Positions 1 to 6,543 of a stretch of DNA of 13,270 nt are shown in pieces. The first letter of the stretch is position 1. Every line of letters starts with the position of its first letter. Source of the DNA: Bacteroidales bacterium UBA4417. Lineage in GTDB: Bacteria; Bacteroidota; Bacteroidia; Bacteroidales; UBA4417. The stretch is taken from positions 1 through 13,270 of the forward strand of contig DGQJ01000211.1 in the NCBI GenBank assembly GCA_002389705.1, in the 5' to 3' direction. The notes beneath the pieces were generated by a model. That model was not told where the DNA came from and did not search any database. It saw nothing but the letters and a program-made list of their open reading frames with translations. Both the position numbers and the translations under genes were made by a program.

Positions 1-1098
1 GAAGAACAGAAAAAACTGAGCGGTGTCGCTGTTGATGCGGTTATCGACAGTGTTTCAGTAAAAACGACTTTTACCGATACTCTTGCCAAATATGGTGTTA
101 TTTTCTGCTCGTTCAGCGATGCGGTTAAAAATCATCCCGACCTGGTAAAACAGTATATGGGCAGTGTGGTGCCGAGCAATGATAACTTTTTTGCCGCGCT
201 GAACTCAGCCGTGTTCAGCGATGGTTCATTCTGTTATATCCCCAAAGGGGTTCGCTGTCCGGTTGAATTGTCGACGTACTTTCGTATAAACGCTGCTAAT
301 ACCGGTCAGTTTGAGCGCACGCTCATTGTAGCCGACGAAGGCGCTTATGTGAGTTATATGGAAGGCTGTACGGCACCCATGCGCGACGAAAACCAGCTGC
401 ATGCCGCCATTGTTGAAATTGTAGCCATGAAAGATGCCGAGGTAAAATACAGCACCGTACAGAACTGGTACCCGGGCAACAAGAAAGGGGAAGGCGGAAT
501 TTATAATTTCGTTACCAAGCGGGGCATTTGTAAGGGAAGCTATTCCAAAATATCCTGGACACAGGTCGAAACCGGCTCCGCCATCACCTGGAAATATCCC
601 AGCGTGGTGCTGATGGGCGATAATTCCATCGGCGAATTTTATTCGGTGGCAGTTACCAATAATTACCAGCAGGCTGATACCGGTACTAAAATGATACACC
701 TGGGAAAAAATACCCGGAGCACCATTATTTCGAAAGGAATTTCGGCAGGCCAGAGCAACAACAGTTACCGTGGCCTGGTGAAAGTGATAAAACGGGCCGA
801 AAATGCCCGGAATTTCTCACAGTGCGATTCGTTGTTGCTTGGCGATAAATGCGGGGCACATACCTACCCTTACATTAAGGCCGAAAATCAATCCTCCATC
901 ATCGAACACGAAGCCACTACTTCAAAAATATCCGACGACCAGCTGTTTTACTGCAAGCAGCGCGGTATAAATTCCGAAAGCGCTATCAGCCTGATTGTAA
1001 ATGGTTATGCCAAAGAAGTGCTGCAGCATTTGCCCATGGAATTTGCTGTCGAAGCGCAGAAATTACTCGCTATCAGCTTAGAGGGCAGCGTAGGCTAA
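1..1098 (+). CDS. sufB: Fe-S cluster assembly scaffold SufB (5' end missing)
   Basis: SufB is the core scaffold subunit of the cytoplasmic SufBCD complex, on which Fe-S clusters are built from SufS/SufE-derived sulfur. The reading frame is open from base 1, so the true start lies upstream; 365 codons are present against a usual length of about 470-480. The first ATG inside the window, at 157, is internal, because the codons before it continue the family sequence ([19 protein letters not shown], then QYMGSVVP). The beta-helix core is present, and near the C-terminus are the conserved GDKCGAHT motif (Cys codon at 850-852), EHEATTSK and the [12 protein letters not shown] segment, which in the family carry residues implicated in cluster formation and the SufD interface. 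It is followed by a 123-bp gap filled with short tandem repeats before sufC, unlike the tight spacing in sufC-sufD-sufS. Identification is very secure; only the N-terminus cannot be judged. Confidence 0.97.
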   Translation, partial: EEQKKLSGVAVDAVIDSVSVKTTFTDTLAKYGVIFCSFSDAVKNHPDLVKQYMGSVVPSNDNFFAALNSAVFSDGSFCYIPKGVRCPVELSTYFRINAANTGQFERTLIVADEGAYVSYMEGCTAPMRDENQLHAAIVEIVAMKDAEVKYSTVQNWYPGNKKGEGGIYNFVTKRGICKGSYSKISWTQVETGSAITWKYPSVVLMGDNSIGEFYSVAVTNNYQQADTGTKMIHLGKNTRSTIISKGISAGQSNNSYRGLVKVIKRAENARNFSQCDSLLLGDKCGAHTYPYIKAENQSSIIEHEATTSKISDDQLFYCKQRGINSESAISLIVNGYAKEVLQHLPMEFAVEAQKLLAISLEGSVG

Positions 1099-1104
1099 GG
1101 ATAA

Positions 1105-1146
1105 ATGTCCGATGTCCGATGTCGGATGTCCGATATCGGATGTTAG
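1105..1146. repeat. Six-unit heptamer tandem array in the sufB-sufC gap
   Basis: Seven bases after the sufB stop codon begin six consecutive 7-bp units: atgtccg, atgtccg, atgtcgg, atgtccg, atatcgg, atgttag. The units are in perfect register with one or two changes in some of them. Because ccg and cgg units alternate, the array contains a perfect 12-bp palindrome, TCCGATATCGGA, at 1129-1140, and an interrupted one at 1115-1126. The unit length is not a multiple of three and lies outside any gene. Function is unknown; a transcript hairpin or a slippage-prone microsatellite are both possible. Confidence 0.85.
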
Positions 1147-1172
1147 GTTATAAAATCAGGTACAAAATCATT

Positions 1173-1212
1173 AGCACATCAGCACATTAGCACATTAATA
1201 AATTAGCACATT
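1173..1212 (+). repeat. Five-unit octamer array (AGCACATT family) upstream of sufC
   Basis: Five 8-bp units lie end to end: agcacatc, agcacatt, agcacatt, aataaatt, agcacatt. Four are exact or one base off AGCACATT; the fourth is degenerate but keeps the register. The array ends 9 bp before the sufC start codon. The same octamer family recurs between sufE and the DUF59 gene (5237-5300), with inverted copies at 5155-5186. I saw no multi-unit copy elsewhere in the window. No function can be assigned from sequence. Confidence 0.85.
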
Positions 1213-1221
1213 ATACCACTC

Positions 1222-1968
1222 ATGTTAAGTATCAGAAATCTGCATGTTTCCATTAAGGGAAAGGAAATATTAAAAGGAATTAACCTCGAAGTTAACCCCG
1301 GGGAAGTACATGCCATTATGGGGCCTAACGGTACCGGTAAAAGCACGCTGGCTTACGTGATATCGGGCCGCGATGGCTACGATGTTACAGATGGCGAGAT
1401 TATTTTTAAAGGAAAGAATATACTGGACCTTTCGGCCGAAGAGCGTGCCTGCGAAGGCTTGTTCCTTGGATTTCAGTACCCGGTTGAAATTCCGGGGGTT
1501 TCCATCACCAATTTCCTGCGTACAGCCATCAACGAGCAGCGCAAATACAAAGGCCTCGACCCGGTGCCTGCACCTGAGTTCCTGGCCAGGATGGAAGAGA
1601 AAAAACAATTGCTCGAATTACAGGATAAGCTGGCCAGCAGGTCAGTAAACGAAGGATTTTCGGGCGGAGAAAAGAAAAAAAATGAAATTTTCCAGATGGC
1701 CATGCTCGAACCTTCGCTGGCCATACTCGACGAAACCGATTCAGGCCTCGATATCGATGCATTGCGTATAGTGGCCACAGGCGTAAACAAATTGCGCCGG
1801 CCCGATAATTCAACGGTTGTAATTACCCATTACCAGCGGTTGCTCGAGTATATTGTACCCGATGTGGTGCATGTGCTTTTTGATGGCCGCATTGTAAAAT
1901 CAGGAGGCAAGGAACTGGCCTTGCTGCTCGAAGAAAAAGGGTATGAGTGGATCCGCAGCGAATCCTGA
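1222..1968 (+). CDS. sufC: Fe-S cluster assembly ATPase SufC
   Basis: SufC is the ABC-type ATPase of the SufBCD scaffold; its ATP-driven dimerisation remodels SufB-SufD during cluster assembly. The protein has 248 residues, the normal length. Motifs in order are Walker A GPNGTGKST (34-42), Q-loop Q85 in GFQYPVEIPG, the SufC-type signature FSGGEKKKNEI (146-156), Walker B AILDE (167-171), the D-loop SGLD (174-177) and the switch His203 in ITHYQR. There are no membrane segments, in keeping with a soluble non-transporter ABC protein. The ATG at 1222 gives the canonical N-terminus (MLSIRNLHVS) and has no Shine-Dalgarno sequence before it. sufD starts 26 bp downstream, so the two are certainly co-transcribed. 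Confidence 0.98.
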   Translation: MLSIRNLHVSIKGKEILKGINLEVNPGEVHAIMGPNGTGKSTLAYVISGRDGYDVTDGEIIFKGKNILDLSAEERACEGLFLGFQYPVEIPGVSITNFLRTAINEQRKYKGLDPVPAPEFLARMEEKKQLLELQDKLASRSVNEGFSGGEKKKNEIFQMAMLEPSLAILDETDSGLDIDALRIVATGVNKLRRPDNSTVVITHYQRLLEYIVPDVVHVLFDGRIVKSGGKELALLLEEKGYEWIRSES

Positions 1969-1994
1969 ACACTCAGCAAAAACGATACAACATT

Positions 1995-3416
1995 ATGGAA
2001 GCAGGAATAATTGAAACTACATACGACCTCAAAGCCTACCTCGAAGGTGTTTTTGTTGCCAGGCGGCAGGAAATAGGCCTTAACGATACCGCTTTTGTGG
2101 CACAAAAACGCGCTGAAGCTTTCGAGTTGTTCAGCAGGATAGGGTTTCCCCATGCAGCGCTCGAAAAATGGCGTGGCACAGACCTTTCGCGGGCTTTAAA
2201 CCACGAGTTCCAGGCTTTGCCGGAACAACCCGCGGCCGACATCGATATTGATAAAATTTTTAAATGCGATGTTCCCCATTTCGAAACCCTGCTGGTGTCG
2301 CAGCTCAACGGCTGGTATGCCGACCGGATAAACCTGTTGCAGGTATATCCCAACGGGATGATTATCGGTAGCCTGGCAGCTGCTTTAAGCAAATACCCCA
2401 AGCTGGTAAATGCACATTATGGCAAGTATGCCGACGATAAAACTGACGGGCTCACAGCTTTAAACACTGCCATGGCCCAGGATGGTATATTTATCTATAT
2501 CCCCGACAATGTTACCGTTGAGCAGAATATCCAGACGGTTAACATCACCGATTTCAAGCAGAACTTGTTCCTGAATACCCGTAACCTGGTGATTTTGGGC
2601 GAAAACAGCCACCTGAGGCTGGTGCAATGCGATGACTCCATAAATCACGATGTAACTTTTATCAATTCGGTTACCGAAGTAAAAATCGGGCGTAACTCTA
2701 CACTCGATCATTATAAAATGCAGAACAAGGATGATCACACCACGCTGATCAATTCAATGTTCTTTCACCAGGATGAAGGCAGCAGCTTGAGCACCAACGC
2801 TATTAGCCTGAATGGCGGGCTTATTCGTAACCTTTCGCATGTTACAATGAGTGGCCCCCACAGCAATGCCGAAGTTTACGGATTATACCTGATGGATCGC
2901 TATCAGCATGTCGACAACCAGGTTTTCATTAACCACGCAGCTCCTGAATGCGAAAGCAGGGAACTGTTTAAAGGCGTTCTCGATGATCATGCCAGCGGGG
3001 TATTCAACGGGCACATCAAAGTGCACCGCGATGCGCAGAAAACCAATGCGTTTCAAACCAATAAAAACATACTGCTTTCGGATAAAGCAAGCATCGACGC
3101 CAAGCCTTTCCTCGAAATTTATGCCGACGATGTAAAGTGCAGCCATGGTGCTACCATTGGTCAGCTCGATCCGGAAGCCTTGTTCTATATCCGTTCGCGG
3201 GGTATCAGCGAGGCAAATGCTAAAATATTGCTGATGTATGCTTTTGCGGCTGATGTGATCAATAAAATTTCGATTCCCGAATTGCGGCAACGGATGGATG
3301 ATATGGTTAAAAAGCGTTTGCGGGGCGAACTCTCGCAATGCGAGCAGTGCGTTTTAAATTGCAGCACCCACGAACACCAGAAAATGGATTTTAAAATTGA
3401 CATCTCGAAAATCTGA
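1995..3416 (+). CDS. sufD: Fe-S cluster assembly protein SufD
   Basis: SufD partners SufB and SufC in the scaffold complex and is needed for iron acquisition during cluster assembly. I choose the ATG at 1995 (473 residues, MEAGIIETTYDLK). An in-frame ATG at 1947 would overlap sufC by 22 bp and add 16 residues (MDPQRILNTQQKRYNI) that do not look like a SufD N-terminus. The family's beta-helix core and the C-terminal CSHGATIGQLDPEALFYIRS motif are clear, the latter including the conserved His also found at the SufB-SufD interface. After the usual end of the fold (RLRGEL) there is a short tail with three cysteines, C449, C452 and C456 (C-x2-C-x3-C), followed by THEHQKMDFKIDISKI. sufS begins 12 bp after the stop. 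Confidence 0.97.
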   Translation: MEAGIIETTYDLKAYLEGVFVARRQEIGLNDTAFVAQKRAEAFELFSRIGFPHAALEKWRGTDLSRALNHEFQALPEQPAADIDIDKIFKCDVPHFETLLVSQLNGWYADRINLLQVYPNGMIIGSLAAALSKYPKLVNAHYGKYADDKTDGLTALNTAMAQDGIFIYIPDNVTVEQNIQTVNITDFKQNLFLNTRNLVILGENSHLRLVQCDDSINHDVTFINSVTEVKIGRNSTLDHYKMQNKDDHTTLINSMFFHQDEGSSLSTNAISLNGGLIRNLSHVTMSGPHSNAEVYGLYLMDRYQHVDNQVFINHAAPECESRELFKGVLDDHASGVFNGHIKVHRDAQKTNAFQTNKNILLSDKASIDAKPFLEIYADDVKCSHGATIGQLDPEALFYIRSRGISEANAKILLMYAFAADVINKISIPELRQRMDDMVKKRLRGELSQCEQCVLNCSTHEHQKMDFKIDISKI

Positions 3417-3428
3417 CACAAAGCTCCA

Positions 3429-4661
3429 ATGATTGAAATTTCGGAAGCACAAATACAGGCAGTAAGAAGCGATTTTCCAATCCTTTCGCGGAATATTTAT
3501 GGAAAGCCACTTATTTATTTTGATAATGCGGCTACCACCCAGAAACCGAAAGCTGTAATTGATGCCATCAGTAATTATTACCTCAACGATAATGCCAATG
3601 TGCACCGGGGTGTTCACTACCTGAGCCAGCATGCCACAGCCGCGTTTGAAGATGTACGTCGCAAAGTAGCTGATTTTGTGCACGCCGGCAGTGCCAGCGA
3701 AATTGTTTTTACCCGTGGTGCCACCGAAGCTATAAACCTGGTGGCATGGGCTTATGGTGAAACTTTCCTGGATGAAGGCGATGAAATTATTGTTTCAGAA
3801 CTTGAGCACCATTCAAACATTGTCCCCTGGCAGGTTGCCTGCGAACGAAAAAAGGCTACCCTTAAAGTTGTTGGGGTAACACCTGAGGGCGAAATAGATC
3901 TCGAAATGCTAGGCAGGCTGATCAGTGGGCGCACCAAAATGGTGGCCGTCAGCCATATATCAAATACATTGGGAACTATTAACCCGGTTGCTGAAATAGT
4001 AAACATGGCACATGCCAGCAATGTACCCGTTTTTATTGATGGAGCCCAGGGCTTATCGCATGGCCCCGTTAATGTGCAGGAACTCGGTTGCGATTTTTAT
4101 GCTTTTTCGGCCCATAAAATGTATGGTCCCATGGGTATTGGCGGGCTTTATGGCAAGCGCAGCTGGCTCGAAGCCATGCAACCATACCAGCTTGGGGGCG
4201 AAATGATAGACCGGGTAACTTTCGAAAAAACCACTTTTAACGAAATCCCGTATAAATTTGAAGCCGGAACGCCCAATGTAGCCGATGTTATGGGTTTGGC
4301 TGCTGCTATCGATTACCTCAACATGCTGGGATGGGATTTTATTGCGGCCCGCGAAAACGACCTGCTCCAATATGCAACCACCAGGCTACAACAGGTGGAA
4401 GGCGTAAAAATTATCGGCAATGCAGCACACAAAGCCGCCATTGTATCATTCCTTATTGAGGGAATACATTATTTTGATGCGGGAACCATACTCGATCACC
4501 TGGGTATTGCCGTGCGTACAGGGAGCCATTGCACCCAGCCACTGATGGACAGTATCGGAATAAATGGTACCTTGCGTGCCTCAATGGCTTTTTACAATAC
4601 CAGGTACGAGATTGATGTGCTTATTGATGGCCTGAACCGCGTGAAAGCCCTTTTTGCATAA
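3429..4661 (+). CDS. sufS: Cysteine desulfurase SufS (group II)
   Basis: SufS is a PLP-dependent enzyme that converts L-cysteine to L-alanine and leaves a persulfide on its active-site cysteine, which is then passed to SufE. It has 410 residues, typical for the SufS/CsdA group. Visible active-site features are the EHHSN motif (126-130), the PLP-contacting Asp204 in IDGAQ, the Schiff-base Lys230 in SAHKMYGP, the catalytic Cys368 in RTGSHCTQP, and Arg383 in LRAS. The short loop around Cys368 is that of group II enzymes, which need a SufE or SufU partner; sufE follows directly. The ATG at 3429 lies 12 bp after sufD and no Shine-Dalgarno sequence is present. Confidence 0.98.
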   Translation: MIEISEAQIQAVRSDFPILSRNIYGKPLIYFDNAATTQKPKAVIDAISNYYLNDNANVHRGVHYLSQHATAAFEDVRRKVADFVHAGSASEIVFTRGATEAINLVAWAYGETFLDEGDEIIVSELEHHSNIVPWQVACERKKATLKVVGVTPEGEIDLEMLGRLISGRTKMVAVSHISNTLGTINPVAEIVNMAHASNVPVFIDGAQGLSHGPVNVQELGCDFYAFSAHKMYGPMGIGGLYGKRSWLEAMQPYQLGGEMIDRVTFEKTTFNEIPYKFEAGTPNVADVMGLAAAIDYLNMLGWDFIAARENDLLQYATTRLQQVEGVKIIGNAAHKAAIVSFLIEGIHYFDAGTILDHLGIAVRTGSHCTQPLMDSIGINGTLRASMAFYNTRYEIDVLIDGLNRVKALFA

Positions 4662-4668
4662 TTTCCGG

Positions 4669-4676
4669 TAACTTTG
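4669..4676 (+). promoter_or_regulatory. Candidate -7 element (TAACTTTG) between sufS and sufE
   Basis: TAACTTTG matches the Bacteroidota -7 consensus TAnnTTTG exactly and lies 51 bp before the sufE start, in the only short clean gap between sufS and sufE (66 bp). I do not see a well-placed TTG at the expected -33 spacing; the nearest (4654-4656) is too close. It may be an internal promoter giving extra sufE/sufT transcript, or a chance match. Confidence 0.3.
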
Positions 4677-4727
4677 TTTAACTGCAGGGTACGAAAAGGA
4701 AGGAAGTAAAAGTTAAAACACAATACA

Positions 4728-5156
4728 ATGACAATTAATGAAACTATCAACCAGTTAATTAAAGAGTTTAACCAGTTCGACGACTGGATGGACAAATACA
4801 ATTACCTGATTGAAATGGGTCGGTCGGTTCCGCTGATCGACGAAACACAAAAAACAGATTCGAACCTGATTACCGGTTGCCAGTCGAGGGTTTGGCTGAG
4901 TTCCGAATACAAGGACGGTATTATTTATTTTACTGCCGACAGCGATGCTGTTATCACCAAAGGAATAGCCTACCTGCTGATCCGTGTTTTTTCGGGGCAT
5001 ACCCCGGCCGAAATTATCGAAGCCGAAACCACTTTCCTCGACCAGATCGGGCTTAAAGAGCATCTATCGCCCACCCGAAGCAATGGATTGTTATCGATGG
5101 TGAAACAAATCAAAATGTATGCTTTTGCCTATCAGGTGAAGGAGAAGAATAGTTAA
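4728..5156 (+). CDS. sufE: Sulfur acceptor protein SufE
   Basis: SufE accepts persulfide sulfur from SufS and delivers it to the SufBCD scaffold. The protein is 142 residues, the usual length. It has the SufE fold signature: an N-terminal helix (NQLIKEFNQFDDWMDKYNYL), the G-R-xx-P-L turn (GRSVPLIDE), and the acceptor Cys51 in LITGCQSRVW, at the same position as Cys51 of E. coli SufE. The His in FSGHTPAEI and the C-terminal helix also fit. It is SufE rather than the zinc-binding SufU found in Firmicutes. It lies 66 bp after sufS, a looser gap than the upstream junctions, with a possible promoter element in it. Confidence 0.97.
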   Translation: MTINETINQLIKEFNQFDDWMDKYNYLIEMGRSVPLIDETQKTDSNLITGCQSRVWLSSEYKDGIIYFTADSDAVITKGIAYLLIRVFSGHTPAEIIEAETTFLDQIGLKEHLSPTRSNGLLSMVKQIKMYAFAYQVKEKNS

Positions 5157-5186
5157 TTTGATAATGTGCTAATGCGATAATTTGAA
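5155..5186 (-). repeat. Four inverted octamer units after sufE
   Basis: Starting in the sufE stop codon are four 8-bp units: aatttgat, aatgtgct, aatgcgat, aatttgaa. Read on the minus strand they are ttcaaatt, atcgcatt, agcacatt, atcaaatt, i.e. the same family as the array at 5237-5300 but in opposite orientation. Bases 5160-5180 are complementary to 5275-5295 at 19 of 21 positions, and 5155-5170 are complementary to 5237-5252 at 15 of 16. The two arrays can therefore pair in more than one register. Confidence 0.8.
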
Positions 5187-5195
5187 AATTAACTT

Positions 5196-5221
5196 TAAAG
5201 GATCAATTTGTAATCCCTTTA
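5196..5221 (+). other. Small hairpin between the facing octamer arrays
   Basis: TAAAGGAT (5196-5203) can pair with ATCC-C-TTTA (5213-5221), giving an 8-bp stem with one bulged C and a 9-nt loop. It sits near the centre of the sufE-sufT gap, inside the larger potential hairpin made by the octamer arrays. There is no T-run after it, so it is not an ordinary intrinsic terminator. The stem is short and could be fortuitous. Confidence 0.35.
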
Positions 5222-5236
5222 CCCCGCAAACACACC

Positions 5237-5300
5237 AGCACATTATCACATTACCGCATCAGCACATTACCGCATTATCGCATTAACACATTAACCCATG
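5237..5300 (+). repeat. Eight-unit octamer array ending in the sufT start codon
   Basis: Eight 8-bp units run without a break: agcacatt, atcacatt, accgcatc, agcacatt, accgcatt, atcgcatt, aacacatt, aacccatg. The consensus is about AnCRCATT. The last unit contains the ATG of the downstream gene (5298-5300), so the leader immediately before sufT is made entirely of repeat. The arrangement is a short tandem repeat, not a CRISPR: there are no spacers. Copy number could vary by slippage without changing the sequence directly in front of the start codon. Confidence 0.9.
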
Positions 5301-5621
5301 CACAAACAGATAGAAAAAGATATAGTTTCCGAAAGGATTGTACAGGTTATAAAAACCATTTACGACCCGGAGATCCCTGTTAACATCTACGACCTGGGAC
5401 TGATTTATTCCATCCGCGTTGACGACGATTTTGTTGCCCATATTACCATGACCTTAACTGCTCCCAACTGCCCGGTGGCCGAAAGCCTGCCCATTGAAGT
5501 ACACGAAGCAGTTAAGAATGTTGAAGGAGTGACCGATTCGAAAGTTACCCTAACTTTTGAGCCGCCCTGGGACCGGAATATGATCAGCGAATCAGGAATG
5601 CTGGAACTGGGTTTTTTGTAG
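5298..5621 (+). CDS. sufT: SUF-associated DUF59 (MIP18-family) Fe-S maturation protein, SufT-like
   Basis: This is a 107-residue DUF59/MIP18-family protein of the kind found at the end of Bacteroidota suf operons. The family signatures DPEIPVNIYDLGLIY (about residues 23-37), the TLTAPNCPVAESLP segment with its single conserved cysteine, and the terminal EPPWDRNMIS are all present. Relatives (SufT in Gram-positives, the PaaD-like group, eukaryotic MIP18/CIA2) act as accessory factors in Fe-S protein maturation; the exact step is not known from sequence. The symbol sufT is used on operon context and family and is less certain than the family assignment. The gene lies 141 bp after sufE and ends just before a terminator. 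Confidence 0.9.
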   Translation: MHKQIEKDIVSERIVQVIKTIYDPEIPVNIYDLGLIYSIRVDDDFVAHITMTLTAPNCPVAESLPIEVHEAVKNVEGVTDSKVTLTFEPPWDRNMISESGMLELGFL

Positions 5622-5644
5622 GAAGTTTACAGTTATTATAAGTG

Positions 5645-5677
5645 CCGGGATATCATCAGATGTTCCGGTTTTTTTTT
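5645..5677 (+). terminator. Intrinsic terminator of the suf operon
   Basis: A 10-bp stem (5645-5654 with 5659-5668, two G-U pairs) closes a 4-nt ATCA loop and is followed at once by nine Ts (5669-5677). It lies 23 bp after the sufT stop codon and marks the end of the suf transcript. Confidence 0.9.
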
Positions 5678-5932
5678 CTGAGAACAGAAGAAAATTAGTT
5701 TGGGGTAGAAAACAAAGCAGAAGTTATTATATTTGCTATAAAGATAATCAGTACTAATTTGCTTTAATAGATACAATATGCCCTGTTGCCTGTATCTCCG
5801 GGATTTTTGTATTTGAACCACAACGTTTCAAACCAGAGAAATCAGGGGGCAAATGCACAGCGATTACTGAGGATGTGGAGAAAAACAATCTCTTCCAAAG
5901 TTCAATAAACCGGAAAAATAATCCAATATACT
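5678..5932 (+). promoter_or_regulatory. nrfHA upstream region with candidate -7 element and dyads
   Basis: This 255-bp gene-free stretch must carry the control of nrfHA. TATATTTG at 5728-5735 matches the Bacteroidota -7 consensus exactly, although the nearest upstream TTTG (5699-5702) is 25 bp away, longer than usual spacing. If used, it would give a leader of about 190 nt. Within that leader are a 7-bp inverted repeat AGATACA/TGTATCT (5769-5775 and 5791-5797, 15-nt loop) and a dyad TTTGAA-N9-TTCAAA (5812-5832). Neither matches a known nitrite, NO or FNR/CRP operator well. No open reading frame in it looks coding. Confidence 0.4.
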
Positions 5933-6532
5933 ATGCTTAAAAAATTTCTTTATAGTGTGATTCCCCCGGGTCAGTGGAAAATGCCGGTTGTTATTCTGCT
6001 TGGTATAATGGTTGGCATGGGAATTTATATTATTAAAATCGCCAACGCGGGTTCGTACCTGAGTGATGATCCCGAAACCTGCATTAACTGCCATGTTATG
6101 AATACCCAATATGCATCGTGGCAGCACAGTTCGCACCGCGAAGTAGCCACTTGCAACGATTGCCATGTGCCTCATAACAATGTTTTTAACAAATATTTCT
6201 TTAAGGCCAAGGACGGCCTGAGGCATTCAGCCATGTTCACTCTGAGGCTGGAGCCGCAGGTTATCCGGATTAAAGAAGCCGGCCGGGAAGTGGTTCACCA
6301 GAACTGTATCCGCTGCCACGAACACTTGTTGAGTGACCGGAGCATGCAGGCTGTTGTGACTTCTGATTATTTCCACACCCGCACCGCCCGCGAATGCTGG
6401 GACTGTCACCGGGAAACGCCCCACGGCAGGGTTAACAGCCTGTCGTCAGCCCCCTATGCAAGAGTACCGAAACTCGAAAACCCGGTACCGGAGTGGCTTC
6501 GTAGTTTTATGGACAAACAAAACAACAACTAA
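5933..6532 (+). CDS. nrfH: Cytochrome c nitrite reductase small subunit NrfH (tetraheme quinol dehydrogenase)
   Basis: NrfH is the membrane-anchored tetraheme cytochrome c of the NapC/NirT family that oxidises menaquinol and passes electrons to NrfA. The 199-residue protein has one N-terminal membrane helix (about 17-38, VVILLGIMVGMGIYII) and then a periplasmic domain with four CxxCH heme sites: C50-H54, C74-H78, C125-H129 and C155-H159. The first is CINCHVM, which keeps the CxxCHxM form in which the Met (here M56) is an unusual ligand of heme 1 in structurally studied NrfH. nrfA starts 11 bp downstream, the usual nrfHA pairing. The ATG at 5933 gives the expected short cytoplasmic N-terminus (MLKKFLYSVIPPGQW). 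Confidence 0.96.
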   Translation: MLKKFLYSVIPPGQWKMPVVILLGIMVGMGIYIIKIANAGSYLSDDPETCINCHVMNTQYASWQHSSHREVATCNDCHVPHNNVFNKYFFKAKDGLRHSAMFTLRLEPQVIRIKEAGREVVHQNCIRCHEHLLSDRSMQAVVTSDYFHTRTARECWDCHRETPHGRVNSLSSAPYARVPKLENPVPEWLRSFMDKQNNN

Positions 6533-6543
6533 TTATAATTTTT

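Noticed and set aside
157..159. ATG at 157 as the start of sufB.
   Set aside because: The frame is open upstream to base 1 and the upstream residues continue the conserved SufB sequence, so this Met is internal.
226..699. A 157-codon minus-strand open frame.
   Set aside because: Antisense to sufB, which is unambiguous here; no domain or start signal supports it.
1947..1994. Upstream in-frame ATG for sufD overlapping sufC.
   Set aside because: The 16 extra residues do not resemble SufD N-termini and lie over the end of sufC; the ATG at 1995 gives a normal start.
5155..5300. CRISPR array.
   Set aside because: Units are 8 bp and directly adjacent with no spacers, and no cas genes are nearby.
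5769..5797. Second terminator or riboswitch before nrfH.
   Set aside because: The stem is only 7 bp with a 15-nt loop, has no immediate T-run, and no known riboswitch core is recognisable.
5812..5832. FNR/CRP-type operator upstream of nrfH.
   Set aside because: TTTGAA-N9-TTCAAA does not fit TTGAT-N4-ATCAA or the CRP-like spacing; kept only as an unexplained dyad.
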